Shown: in pieces, positions 49,901 through 61,453 of the stretch
Numbering within the stretch: position 1 is the stretch's first letter
Layout of the letters: each line of letters begins with the position of its first letter
NCBI GenBank assembly: GCA_009792885.1
Contig: WMCF01000007.1
Location: 4,256,500-4,320,499, forward strand
Direction of reading: 5' to 3'
Source: Eremophila alpestris peregrina
Lineage: Eukaryota; Chordata; Aves; Passeriformes; Alaudidae
Length of the DNA: 64,000 bases
The notes under the pieces: generated by a model
Told to the model about the DNA's origin: nothing
What the model saw: only the letters and a program-made list of their open reading frames with translations
Databases searched by the model: none
Position numbers and translations under genes: made by a program

Positions 49901-52900
49901 CTAGTAAAACTAATAATTTTTACAATACCCTATGAGGGGCTCCAGAGCTTTAGTTTTTAAAAAAAGAAAATTCACATATAGCCAACATAATATCAAGTCC
50001 AAAACACTGGTTTCCATTCTGGAAAAGTAGCCTGAAAAGTATTCTCAAAAGGCTTCATTAGCTGAAGAAATAGCCATGCAACAAGAAGTTAAGTGTGTGT
50101 GCTGACATTCCCAACCACCTGCTACTGTGTTCATGAGAAGGGAAAAAAAAAAAAAGAAAAAAAAAAGCCAATGGATGACTGCTTCATTACTGGTAGTATT
50201 AATTGCTAGTGTTTCTATCTCTTCACATTGCATGCTGGTTTGTGTTGCACAGCTGAGGCAGTACTCATCCCTAACCTCACCTGCAAATAAGAGACCCCTG
50301 CTTACCCTATAAATGGTAATTTTTCAGGATTGAACACTTAACATGAACATGTTCCCAGTGGGTTGCAGAGTCAGAAGTACTCTTCCCACATTCTAAACGT
50401 GTTCTGACTAGCAATTTTATAAGAAACACAAGACTAGTCAAAGTGTTTAATACTGTTTAAAGGCTTACATGCTTGATGAAGAGCATGCTAGGGACCATCA
50501 TAACTTTAAAGGCCCTTTAAAGAAGCAATCAGAGGAAGGGCTAGGGAAAATGACATTTTAGTGTTATTAATTACTAATTGAGCCAGACTAAGAATTTTGT
50601 TATACTTTATTTGCTGGAACTCTGACATTGAACACAGCAAGAATGACAGAAGGTACTAAAACATTAATTTAAGGAATGGAGTCTGGTGTGACAACCACTG
50701 GGGGCAGTGGTTGATGGATCTCAAATTTTTGGAATGACATTTATTTTTTCAACCTTTTTGAAAGCATAGGGAGGGTTGCTGGTCACTGCATTAAGGGCAG
50801 GCAGGACACTGGTGCTGGGCTGTCACTGCCCTCAGCCCTTCCTGCTGTTCTCTCTCTGTGTGCTGGAGAAGAGCAGCTGCTGTGGTCAGGGCACAGAGGC
50901 AAAGATAACAGCAGCAGATTTGTTGGGAGTCCAAGCCTCTTCAGACTGCAGTAAGAAAAACAAAACCCCAGCCTCACTGCCTTCTACCACGAATAACAAG
51001 AACTGGGAAGTGAAGATGGGAACCACTCACCCCATTTATGAACATCACAAAACTTGCTGGGTCAGCCCAGAGAAGCCCTCTCAAAACCTGAGCAGCATTA
51101 GCTAACCCACCCTACTTCCCAGTGTCTCCCATCCTGCTCCAAGTTGGTTCTACTCCTAGCAGAACACAGAGGTGTTTCTTAGAGGGCAAGTAGAACAACC
51201 AGAATTGTTGTTTCTAAATTTCCAAACTTTCAATAGATTTGATGTATGACACCAGAATTGGAGAAAAATCCATGCAGGACAAGAGTGAGTGGCTGTAAGT
51301 GGAGACATCTCCTATAGATCCCCTTCCCAGCTGAAACCTCATCTTTGCATTGCCATTTGGAGAGAGAGCATCACACTTCTTCAGAGTGCCTTATCAAATT
51401 TTGTGCTGTCAAAATAACAGCTTCTATAAAACTAACATTTGCCTGAATATTGTTGAGTGTTCATTTCTCTGAAAAATTGACAAAAAGCTCATAATCCTAA
51501 CACAAGAAAATGTTGATAACAGTTTGTTTCATTTTACACAGCAGGTACTGTTCAATTAGAGCATACTTCTCACCACAGCACATATTTTATCATATTTGAA
51601 CCTGTATAAATATTTGTAAGCATACTTACTCAATATTTTCTGTATTGCTCAGAGGTTCCTAAATTTGCCAGTCATTTTAATTTAAAACCCTTAATTAGAG
51701 ACTGGTTGTCAAATGGATATTCTTAGATTACAGTGGAGACAGAGGGCATAACAGGAGCACAGCAATGAGATTTAGTGGAAAGATTTGTGTTGATAGGAGA
51801 AAAATGTAGTATTTTAAATGATTGGTGAGAGGAAATTGAGCATCAACAAACCCTCAGATTCATCTAACAGAAACAGAGGGTACATTTTTGACTCTGAAAG
51901 ACAGAATTTTGCCTAATTATTAAGAAGCTTCGGCATATAGTACTGAACACAATGCTTCAGGAAGAGCTTTTAATAACATCTTAGTAAATGTTTAATAACA
52001 TCTTAATAAAACTGGCCTTCCATTTCTCTAATGTGCAGACACATCCCTGCTGCTGTCACTGACTGGCAGCCTGGAGCCAGTTCCAACATAATGACGAAAT
52101 CCTGATTTTGTGCTGTGAAAAATGGCACTCTGCAAAACACACTGTGCTTTCTGATATAACAAGGCTATGCTGTTCAAACATACACCACAGCTTTCTTTTT
52201 TTTTAAAGAAAGAAGCTTTATCCACTTCAAAAGTCTCATAAGGAATGCACAGTATCAATACAGGTGATCCGCATCACTATTCCTGTAATATCCAAATGCC
52301 TTGCAAATGTTTGCATCCTCTAAGTAAAGGTGAACACTAGCTACCACATTTTGATGCCTTCTCCCAGTAGCAGCTCAGGTTACACCTGGATTTCTTAATC
52401 AAGCACAATACTGCCCCTAACAGTGAGCTGAGCAGAAGCCACTCTTGAGAGTGTGATACAGCATATTGCAGCAAACAAAGGTAACCAAGACAGCGGTGAA
52501 TTTCAAACCAACAAGTTTCAAGACACAGCAAAATTCAAGAGTGACAGGACTTGTTTAACCTCACAACAGAAGTTCAAAAGGTAACTGTTACCAGTAAATG
52601 CACAGGAAAGGAGGAAGGGTTAACCACAGTGAGTAAGAAAAGCTAAAAGAACATTGCAGGCACACACAAGAGCCCACTGATAAATTCAGGTTGGAAACTG
52701 GAAGATTTTTAGCCATGAAACAGTGAATCTGGTCAGAGCTGTAGGGTCAATGCATCCATCAGTTCTTCTGGAGCTCAATAAATTTGTTATATGATCACCT
52801 AACACCCTCCTGCAAAGATTGCCTGTGGGTCCAATCCCCTACTAGGTCTATGCTGCTAAACACAGACAGGGCCAGGGATTGACCCCTGGCCCTGAGGCCA

Positions 52901-55900
52901 ACTGGCACAGACTGGCTCGGGCTCATCTTAGGGCTCCCTCAGCAACACAGCACCCTCAGCCCTGGGCTTCCTCAAGCTCCGTGAGTCCCATGACACCACA
53001 CAGTTATTTTGTTTGTCTCAGTTCAAAGTGCATAAAGAAGTGAGAAGACTTTTATGCAGCCCACCAGAGAGGGATTTTCAGAGCATGAAACAGAGTATGG
53101 GTTGCATATCTGCCAGTATGGCCTGAGGGAAGGAGGGTTAAGCACACCATCTCAGCAGGCTTTGCATTATAAGCCTATACCTGTTGACGGTTTTCTTGCA
53201 GTCTTTTCTACCCTGCCCTCCGGAGCACCACTGGAAAAACAGTACTGAAGCTTTGTTCTGGAAAAAACTAGTCAGAGAGGTGGAAAGCACAGGAAGTGAG
53301 CTAAGTGTTTCTGGCTAACCCACAAGAGTACCCTAGACCAGGTGGTCAGCACTCAGGTCCAACCCCAGACCTATTCTGTAGCATTGCAGATGCATGAAGT
53401 AGCTCCAGAAGATATCCTCTGACTCAGTGTGGTGGTACATACACAGTTACCATCAGCTTCATCTAATAAGCTACATTGCAGTGATGAAAGTGCCATCATT
53501 CCCATCATTAGCTAATGAAGCACACGGTAAGATTGTACTGTCTCTGAACAAGCCAGTCAGGAAAATGCAAGGAGAAAAAGTTCAATTTACACAAATGCTG
53601 TGATGATTAGCAAAAGGAGAAAGAAAAAATGACAGTTTAATGAGATTTTAGCAGCAATTCTATGTGTCTCTGCATCGACCAGAATTTTTTTAAGCAGAAG
53701 ATTTTTTTTTATATATATACTTGTCTGGTCTGTCAACTGTGCTATCAAGATTAATAAGAAACTGCTAGAGTTTAAATGATCTGTGAATTACAAAATAGGT
53801 TGTTTATTCATCACAGCAGACACTTTGTGTTACAAAGCTGTGATTTTTTTAATGAGGTGAAGACTAAGATAATGGGGGGGAAGGGCAGTAGTTAGACCAA
53901 CTCCTGGAAGGCACTCCAAGCTGTTACTAGTTAGCTTTTTTAAACATCACATTCTCCACATCTTCTGCAGTCAGAGTTAACAAAAGCAAAAACATTCTCT
54001 CACCATTTTGTACAAAGATTCCTCACAGTACTTTTAGTTTAAACTGGTCAGCTTAGATTTGAGAGCCTGGAACATGCCCCCATGCCAGAGACCACCCACA
54101 CTGATTTTAGCTCAGAATTGAGACCTTTAAGCAGCATTAAGATCCAACCCAAATCAATATCCCGTTTTCAGTGTTTTTTATTTAATCAATGGCTAACACT
54201 TATTTCCTTGCCCTATAAATAAAGAGCAGTCATATTAAGTTGTACCATTCTGGTCACAGCACTATATGGAAAACCAGTGGTTCAGAACAGACTTCAAATT
54301 TGGCAGGAGCAGACTTCAAATTTGGCCCTACACTGGGAATACACCTGTTACAAAAAATAATAAGAAATGGTCTTGAGCTTACAAATTACCATTTGAGGTT
54401 TTATAATAAATTGGTGAAGTGAACAAGGACAAAGTACTGGGGTTTTAAGAAGTCAAAAATATCAAACTGATGAATTATGTGCTGAGCCACTGCATATCAT
54501 CTTTCACTTCAGTGCTATAGAAAACCAGAAAATGGTTTTTAGGAAGAGCTCTGAGTGAACTCAGGCTATGTCAAAACTCATGCAAGTTTAATTTCTCTAT
54601 CAGACCAATTGTTCAAGTTACAAGTAAGAAACAGAATTAGCAGGCAGAGATAAATACTGGTCACTGGAAAAGAGTCAGTATTTCTCTGCAAAAGGTAAAC
54701 TCTGGTGTTGACTTTCCCCAACCCATGCAGGGAGAAGGAAAATTTCCCAAGGCTCTGGTTCTCTCTTTTTTTGCTTCTCTGCCCTGCCATTCCTGAGCTC
54801 AGGACAAGCTGAGATGCAGCACAGCATGAAGAAGCTTCTGTTTGTTCTGTGCCTGTGGCTTCTGCTGCATGGGTGTCACACACAGAGGGGCAGCAGGAGC
54901 TGGAGTGGGTACAGAAAGATGAAGGGGGGTTTAAGGAAACACAGGCACTGTGTGGTCTCTTACCAGTCCTAACCAAGGTTTCTTCCCAACATCAGCTATT
55001 GCAGGCCACAAGGCAGCTCTCAACCCCATTTCCACACATGGCAGACAGAACTCGTGGTGTGAAGCCTGAGGCAGCCCAGTCTCCTTGACTCTCCACCCCT
55101 GACCCAGAAGAGTCAGCCCTGCTGACAGGTCCACCAAATTTCACAGAGGGCTGTTTAAATAACACTTACAGAAGACTAAACTATGCCTACTGCAAAGACA
55201 AAGGCAAGATCCAAAGCAGCACTCAACCACATTTCCCATGAAACCATCCTTGCTCTTCATTCCTTTTGTCCATCTAGTAAATGGGAATCAAATCAGAGGC
55301 TGAAATAAACAGTGGAAGTCACCTCACCCATAGAAGGTTAGACCCATGGCACACGGATTTTGAGATAAATATTCAGCTTCTTCATAGTGTATCTACAACC
55401 TATTCCACCAACACCTGAAGTGGCTATTTCCCACAACCACTGGAGTTTATCATTTTAATACCTGTATTTTAGACCCAATTACTTGCTTTGCATATACACA
55501 CTCTGTAATTTCTGTGGAGACAAACACACAGAAGCAGCAATCATCTGTACGCATTGCAACTGTGTGCCAGTGAGCTGCTTCATATTTACAGGCTTTCAAT
55601 ACCCAATCTAAAATGGCTAATATTTATGAACTTATTTCACCAGGAAGTCAGTCCTTCAAAAAGACTGTTATTTTTACCCTGGTGTAGCACATATGGGCAC
55701 ATTAACAGTATCAAGTGAGTGGAAGTAAAACTGATCAATACTTTACCAGCTGAACTTTCACAGATACAGACATCAGGAGTCTAACCTGTCAACCACAAGA
55801 AGCCTTACCATAAGGATATTTTGTGTCTAGTCTGTTTGCTCCTGTTCTTGTCCAGGGTAGTACATCATCACTGCAACCATTAGGCATTCCATTGTAGCCA

Positions 55901-58900
55901 ATCCCAACAATCTTGTTTTCTGAATTTACAATGCAGGCACCAACCTAAATAAAACCAGATTTATATAGTACCAACAGCATACAAAACAATGTGTCAACAA
56001 CAAAGATGAGACATGAATAGTCAGTTCTACCATTTTCATTTAAGAGATACAAGCTTCACTTAATGTATTAAGTCACACCTTCTAGTGAGCAGGGCTACAA
56101 TTGTACCTAAGTAGTGAGGCTCTGAAATAAGTCAGGGCAGATGTAACTCTTCTACCCCATTGGTCATTCTGTTCCCATCCCAGCCTGCCAGCACTGTTCC
56201 TTGTCTGCTTATGAAATGAAGCCAGCTCAAGGAGCAGAAACAGCACTGAATGAACCCCAGTAAACACCTGACTTCAGCTCCCCAAACTGGCTTTCCCAGC
56301 AGCAGTATGAGCAACATAAGCAAAGGAAAAGTTATGGAAGATGTAACAGAAATACAAGTGTTGGCTTAGGCAGGCCTCAAAAGCCTTTGTGGCTTGTTGC
56401 AAACATGCACTAAAATTCCAAACCTTTTAACTCCCACCTTTTATTATTTCAACCCAAGTCTACAAAGGGACTCTTCTTAAAGAATGATGATGTGTCCCAT
56501 GTTTATGGTTTTTGCCCATATTATTTGTTGAAATTGCAACAGTACTAATTTTAATTCACACAATGTGTTTATCAACCAACCCTTGAGTAACAAAACTTTA
56601 GCCCCAAGTGAATAACCTTCAGAGAGCTAAGTGCCATCATGTACACAGGGAAGCAACAGACTGTTTTTCTGGGATTTGCTTCCTGGCTTTTTTCACACAA
56701 AGCCTAACAGGATGACTGGATCCCTGAGAAGAGCATGTTTCAGGAGCTGTATCAATCACCTGAAATCAATATTGAACAACATTGAACTTAGGCACATGAA
56801 ATGTGAAAAATGGAAACAGACAGTGAAGCATAGGGAACAGGGAGGGAAGGAGGAACAAGCGAGAAGAAAACTCCAGTCAATTCAATAACAAACAAATACT
56901 ATTACAGGTGAGGGAAAGAAACTTGTAAAATGTTGTGTCTTAAAAAATTACAACCTAAAACTTCCAGCAGTTTTATCCTCCTCTAAAAGCAACTATATTT
57001 ACTGGAAAAGGGAGACAAAATGCATGTGTTATTTTAACTTCCAGATGGAAAGATGATTTATAACACTCCAAGCTACAAATGTACACAGAATTATACATAT
57101 GAGGTCAAGCCCAATAAGAGAATTCTGTAACAGAAGGTGCTGACTATGTTGAAAACTGAATAGCTGTACACAGAAATAACTTTTATTAAGAAATTCCTGA
57201 AACTGCTATGTGTACATCTGATGTGATATGCAATATAGATTAGGTTATCTTACTATTATATGTTGCCTTCTTACCTGAGAGCTTGGATCCTTGCTTCTTT
57301 GTGCTGACAGAAAAGCTACTGCCATAAAATATTCAGGCCATTCCAAATAATCCTCTCTTTTTTTGCAGGATGCTTCAGTGCTGAAACTATAGTTAATAGA
57401 AAAAAAACCAGCCATCAGCAAACACCATAGACCTACAGTTACTACAAATTGTATTATTTTAATGTGCACAAGTTTAAAGTAACCAGGATCAGAATGTGGC
57501 TAAGACCACACATTCACTAATATTTTGATAGTAAAACCGTCAGTGTTCAGTGCTTTCCAGGAACTCATACATGCAACATTTTCTTTCAAGGGAAAGGCAT
57601 CCAAGCAAGGTGGCAAATTTCATTTTTAGATAAGAAGGCTGAGCTATTCAGAGCACTGAGCAATTCAAAGACAGAGCAATTTATCCTTTATAGATAACAC
57701 CTTGTATATTTCTAAGGTTCAGGTATATCATGTACTGCCATTCTTCTCACCCAAACAACATAATCTTTTTTATGACTGTGATAACTGCCAGCCTCTAATC
57801 TAAGTTATTTTGTACTTCTGCCTACAACAAGTGCTCAGTAGCTTCCTATTTGCTAACTTCCTCTGCAGGCATTAATTTCTGATCATACAGTTATCACCGT
57901 AAGTTTACCTCTTGTTACAGCATTTACCACCAAACATTTACCACCAAAGATTTGAAGCCATTCCAACAGCTCCCTGCTAATTTTCTCTTGAGATGATGTC
58001 TTTTGAAAGCCTTCTGAAAACTGATAGGAGATGGGTTCAAGAAGTTTTCCTTTAGCTATAATCTATAAAAGTGCCACAAAAGGTTGCTTCTTTCCCTGCC
58101 CTGAAGGGTGTATTTGGGCGAAGGAGGAAGGAAAAAAAGGTGATACATCATTTTCTCTCACCTGCTTATGGGTGAAAGCCTGCTCAGACAGTATAAGACA
58201 CAACGGGAATTTCTGTGCTTTTCAGCTCAAAGAAAAGAAAAGCAGACATCTCTCTCTCCACACATATATATTTAAGCTTTGAAAATTTCAAACAAAAGAT
58301 CAAATTGAAAGAAATTTCCCCAAAGTCTCTCACCTATCATTGCCACAACTTGAAAACCAAACCAGCGGAACATCTCTAATACAATGATCAGCCTATCAAA
58401 ATAGAAGGGACTCAGTACTTTTATTCTTGGGCTCCTCTTACCAAAGACTACAGCTTAAGACCGAGATACCCTTCTTGTGATGTACTGCCACACAGAAAAA
58501 TGCATCACAGATAACTGCAAGCAGCAAGACATCTCCTAGCAACACTAGTACCAGCTCTTTCAGAAGACAAACATTAGAAGGCAAGTGTTTAGTTAATCAT
58601 TATTTTTATAAATAAAACCATGTATTAGAGGCTTGCAGTTAGGTTGTCATAAAGAGGTTACACTGTTTGAGTGAAAACAATGCCAGCACATGATAAAACT
58701 GTACTTTAGAAACCTACAAAGTGCTATTTACCAAAGATAAATTGCTGGTTTTGAATAGTCTGCATGTGGCACATTACAAGTTAGCAATTTTGGCTTGTTC
58801 TTGGAATGAATGAGGATCATCTTTAAGGCTACCATCTCAAAGTAAGGAGGGAGGAACACACACTCTTGATGTAACCCACACACCTCTCTCAGACTTTGAC

Positions 58901-61348
58901 AACACTGCAAATTGTGCCCAGAACTGTCAATTGTCAAAGCAAACCCACAAACCAAGTATGTGATTCTAAGAATGCCCAAACTGACTTGAATCACTGTAAC
59001 TAAAGGGTGAGGGCTACATCCTATCAAGAAGGCAAAGTGCCCAGAGAAAGAAGAGATTAAAGACATGCCCTCACACCACTCTGTGCCAAACTGAACTTTG
59101 ACAGGTTAACTGAAACATCAAGAAAATGTTTTGGCTATATGATTATTTAAAATACCTCAAAAAAAGGGACTTACAAAATCTAAAACACAACTGGACTTTA
59201 AATGATCGCTCCTGGCTAAGTGACATTCACAGTGGTGCCTTTGGAGAGGGATGAAACACAATGCAGAACTACACTGACTAAAACATTCTGGGAAAAGGGC
59301 TCCAGAAAGATAGTAGCACTCTGCACTAAGAGGTCTTCTTTTGTTAAATTATTCCCTAGCAACTCTACTTATTCAAAACATAACAAAAGCTAGTATTTAC
59401 TTTTCTAATAAATACAGAACTGTGTGTAAGTGGAGGTCCCTCAGAATGCCAACTTCACAGGGAGAGAAGCATATCTAAAAAATAAGCAGAAGGCTTACAT
59501 CAAAGAGAACATAAAAAGGCCCCCAAAGGCCTTACTCAATTACTTCTACATAACATCACCGTGTTTGGCAAGAGAATTCCCTCAACTCAGTGCGTAAGAA
59601 CTTAAGAGTGTGAAATGGGTATAAACCACTTAATTTCTGATTGAGCAGAAGCCAAGGCCTTGGCTAGCAGTCAAGCACACACATGAAAATTAGTTTATGG
59701 ATTTGGGGCAGCTGATAATCTTCTTTATGCTCATTTGCAAGTTCTAGAATTGCATGAATGAAAGCTACTCTAGAAAACACTGTAGCTAGCAGTAAAACAG
59801 GCAATCAAGGCTTACCCTCAGGATAACCCACAAGAACTTATGAACAAAAATAACAGAAACTGAAAGCCATGAAGAATACTGCTAAGAACAATGGGGGGAA
59901 AGAAAAACCTAAACTTTAGAACGAATAGTAGTCTGTAGAAAATTTTGTAAAGGTTATTTCCAGGGAAAATAGAGAAAAAGATTCTATAACTAGAGGAGAC
60001 TGCCTCTCTTTTCACTTCATTTTCATCCACCTAGGCTTCAAGTAAGCTGCAACACCATCCAAAAAACGAACAAATGTCATTCAGCTACTTTAAAAAAAAT
60101 GGTCCACCATAACTAAAATTTATTTTGAGAATCCTAAAACAGAATTTATCCTCTCAAATTTTTCATACGATAATTATGACAGTCAGCTATACAAGAATAT
60201 AGTACAATTGGAGGACTGGGGGGGTTTCAGATCAACCTCTCTCTTTTTTAAGTTCTTCCTCATCTTTGGTGCCATGTGCATTATGTTACAACTCTATTCA
60301 AGCAGTATGATTCCCCAGGATCATGTATACTACTGAAGCCCAACTATCAATACCTTGGCATTGAAATCACTGGTAAAAAATGAAGTGTGTATTAAAAATA
60401 AGAAATTAGCACCTTCAGCTAACGTCTTGTTCCCTAAAAGCCAAACAGGATACAGGCTCTTGATGACCATCAATAAAAACTTCTTCTTTAAATGTCATAC
60501 TTTTGATCACTATTAGATTAAATGAATGCGGGATTTCCTTTAATCGAGGCTTCTCATCTTTCCGCTCATACAGGTACTGAGATAGGGTCATTACATATTC
60601 CGTTCTGGGAGGAAAGGTTTTGAAAGAGAAAACTCAATCTTTCTTACAGAAAAACAATACTCAGTGCATCGCAAATTAATTATATACACAATTTTCTTGG
60701 GAGATAACCCATCAAACCTGTAAAGATAAACACTGTGTATGAATACTGAGCCTCAATTAAGCAGTATAAGAACACTTCCCTTCACCGAACGTACTTCACT
60801 TTTACATAGTCACTTCTGACTTTAATTAATTGCATATTACTCACGCCGGTCCTCATTTCCGGAAATAATGAACACAAGACACCTGCCTGCTCTTTTTCCT
60901 ATCCCAGCGATAGCGAAACCCGAGTAAAACAGGCCATGCCCTCACCACAGGGCCTTTAGGGGCTCCGGGGAGCGCCTCCCTGCCGGCACGGGCTTCCTTC
61001 AGCACGGCGGCGGCTGGCGCTGCCCGGGGGAGCCCCCGCCCGCGCCGACCTTCCTCTCCATCCTGCCCCGGAGGATTCCAGCTTCCCGTCCTTCCTCCCA
61101 CCCTCCCGTCCCGGAGGATTCCCGCTTCCCTCCCTCCCGCCCTCAGAGGCCGGGATGGAGCCCCGCCACCAGGGCTCCAGCCGAGGGCGGCAGCGGCCCG
61201 GCCCGCCCGGGAAAAGTTTAGTCAGCCGGCGTGCGAGGGGAGCACGGCGGCGGTGGGAGAGGGAGCCGGAGGATGACGGGCGGGAAGAGCCCGGGAGGCC
61301 CCCCGCGGGCCCTGCCCTCGCATACCCGTTGCGCTGAGGGCCGCTCAT
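43904..61348 (-). CDS. DCTD: Deoxycytidylate (dCMP) deaminase, complete, six coding exons
   Basis: The enzyme converts dCMP to dUMP in the cytosol, feeding thymidylate synthase; it is a zinc enzyme allosterically activated by dCTP and inhibited by dTTP. Coding exons on the minus strand: 61348-61326, 57380-57275, 55944-55809, 47063-46947, 45750-45654, 43982-43904. They sum to 558 bp, 185 residues plus stop, with every junction in phase and GT/AG. The protein runs [25 protein letters not shown] to [11 protein letters not shown]. The zinc site is complete: His91 and catalytic Glu93 in CHAE, Cys117 and Cys120 in PCNEC. The [14 protein letters not shown] substrate loop is present. Human DCTD is about 178 residues, so this form is slightly longer at the N-terminus. 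The gene lies tail to tail with TENM3, as in other amniotes. Confidence 0.96.
43983..45653 (-). other. DCTD: DCTD intron 5
   Basis: 1.67 kb, AT-rich. It contains a CR1 tail in minus orientation at 45271-45353 and no recognisable exon. Confidence 0.9.
45271..45353 (-). mobile_element. CR1 3' terminal remnant, minus orientation
   Basis: Read on the plus strand, ATCACAGGATAATTCATGTT, GCAAGGGACTTCAGGAGATC and CTCCAAGCAGGGTCAA match the reverse complement of the avian CR1 3' end. It is a short, old, non-coding remnant, in the same orientation as DCTD. Confidence 0.85.
45654..45750 (-). CDS. DCTD: DCTD exon 5
   Basis: 97 bp. The first two bases complete Gly (G|GC); it encodes [20 protein letters not shown] and [11 protein letters not shown], ending AG before GTGAGAG. 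These residues form part of the core fold after the zinc cysteines. Confidence 0.96.
45751..46946 (-). other. DCTD: DCTD intron 4
   Basis: 1.2 kb of AT-rich sequence with no recognised element. The donor is GCAG|GTAAGC and the acceptor is TTTCTTTAG. Confidence 0.9.
46947..47063 (-). CDS. DCTD: DCTD exon 4 (zinc-binding and catalytic residues)
   Basis: 117 bp encoding [20 protein letters not shown] and [18 protein letters not shown]. It carries the whole active-site signature of the cytidine/deoxycytidylate deaminase family: H-A-E for one zinc ligand and the proton-shuttling Glu, and P-C-x-x-C for the other two ligands. The Val before CHAE is split across the intron (G|TG). Confidence 0.97.
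50143..50166 (+). repeat. A-rich run
   Basis: Two A runs of 13 and 10 separated by a single G, within DCTD intron 3. Confidence 0.9.
51969..52005 (+). repeat. Short direct repeat, 22-bp period
   Basis: TTTAATAACATCTTA occurs at 51969-51983 and 51991-52005. Confidence 0.9.
52869..52892. repeat. 9-bp inverted repeat
   Basis: GGGCCAGGG (52869-52877) pairs with CCCTGGCCC (52884-52892) across a 6-base loop. GC-rich stem in DCTD intron 3. Confidence 0.9.
54288..54326 (+). repeat. Short direct repeat, 22-bp period
   Basis: CAGACTTCAAATTTGGC occurs at 54288-54304 and 54310-54326. Confidence 0.9.
55809..55944 (-). CDS. DCTD: DCTD exon 3
   Basis: 136 bp encoding [40 protein letters not shown] and TKYPY plus one base. 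The [12 protein letters not shown] loop contacts substrate and allosteric nucleotide in this family. The acceptor is TATTTAG|GTTGG and the donor is ATG|GTAAGG. Confidence 0.96.
55945..57274 (-). other. DCTD: DCTD intron 2
   Basis: 1.33 kb of AT-rich sequence with consensus ends. No element recognised. Confidence 0.9.
57275..57380 (-). CDS. DCTD: DCTD exon 2
   Basis: 106 bp. It completes Gly (GG|C) and encodes [20 protein letters not shown] and [15 protein letters not shown]. The open frame extends upstream into the intron, but the acceptor TATAGTTTCAG before CACTGAAG and conservation starting at EASCKKR fix the boundary. Confidence 0.95.
57381..61325 (-). other. DCTD: DCTD intron 1
   Basis: 3.9 kb. 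The promoter-proximal end is part of the CpG island. It contains the candidate alternative exon at 60415-60604. The 112-codon open frame at 58728-59066 (minus) has no recognisable domain. Confidence 0.85.
60415..60604 (-). CDS. Candidate alternative exon in DCTD intron 1, product unrecognised
   Basis: A strong acceptor (a TTTTCTCTTTC / CCTTTCCTCCCAG tract) precedes a frame that joins DCTD exon 1 in phase (AAC-GG|A-ACG-GAA, giving N-G-T-E). It then encodes 62 residues, starting [18 protein letters not shown] and ending [10 protein letters not shown], before TGA at 60417-60415. The composition looks protein-like (charged, few low-complexity runs) and the surrounding sequence is AT-rich. I do not recognise the family, and it bears no resemblance to deaminase. 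It could be an alternative last exon, an exon of an overlapping gene, a decayed gene fragment, or chance. Confidence 0.35.
61326..61348 (-). CDS. DCTD: DCTD exon 1 coding part
   Basis: ATG at 61348-61346 begins MSGPQRN plus GG, then donor GTATGCG. Joining to exon 2 gives [15 protein letters not shown] with no frame conflict. The assignment rests on phase, the donor, and its position in the CpG island. An in-frame upstream ATG at 61477 would add 43 Pro/Arg/Gly-rich residues. Confidence 0.8.
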
Positions 61349-61400
61349 GCTGCCGCGGCCACGCTGCTCTCCCCGCTCGGCGCCAAGCGCGGGCGGGCGG

Positions 61401-61453
61401 GGCCGGGGCGGGCCGCGGCTGGGCCGGGGCTGGGCCGGGGCTGGGCCGGGGCT
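61401..61453 (+). repeat. 11-bp GGGCCGGGGCT tandem repeat in the DCTD promoter
   Basis: Three perfect copies (61421-61431, 61432-61442, 61443-61453) are preceded by two degenerate ~10-bp copies (61401-61420). The G-rich plus strand has repeated GGG/GGGG runs and could form G-quadruplexes on the DCTD template strand. Confidence 0.93.

Larger units (their letters stand above)
47064..55808 (-). other. DCTD: DCTD intron 3 (largest)
   Basis: 8.7 kb with no recognised exon. It contains A-rich runs (50143-50166), a short hairpin (52869-52892) and two short direct duplications with 22-bp period (51969-52005 and 54288-54326). I see no intact mobile element. Confidence 0.85.

Noticed and set aside
58728..59066. 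112-codon minus-strand frame in DCTD intron 1
   Set aside because: No recognised family or splice-phase support; unlike the 60.4-60.6 kb candidate it shows no strong acceptor joined to exon 1.
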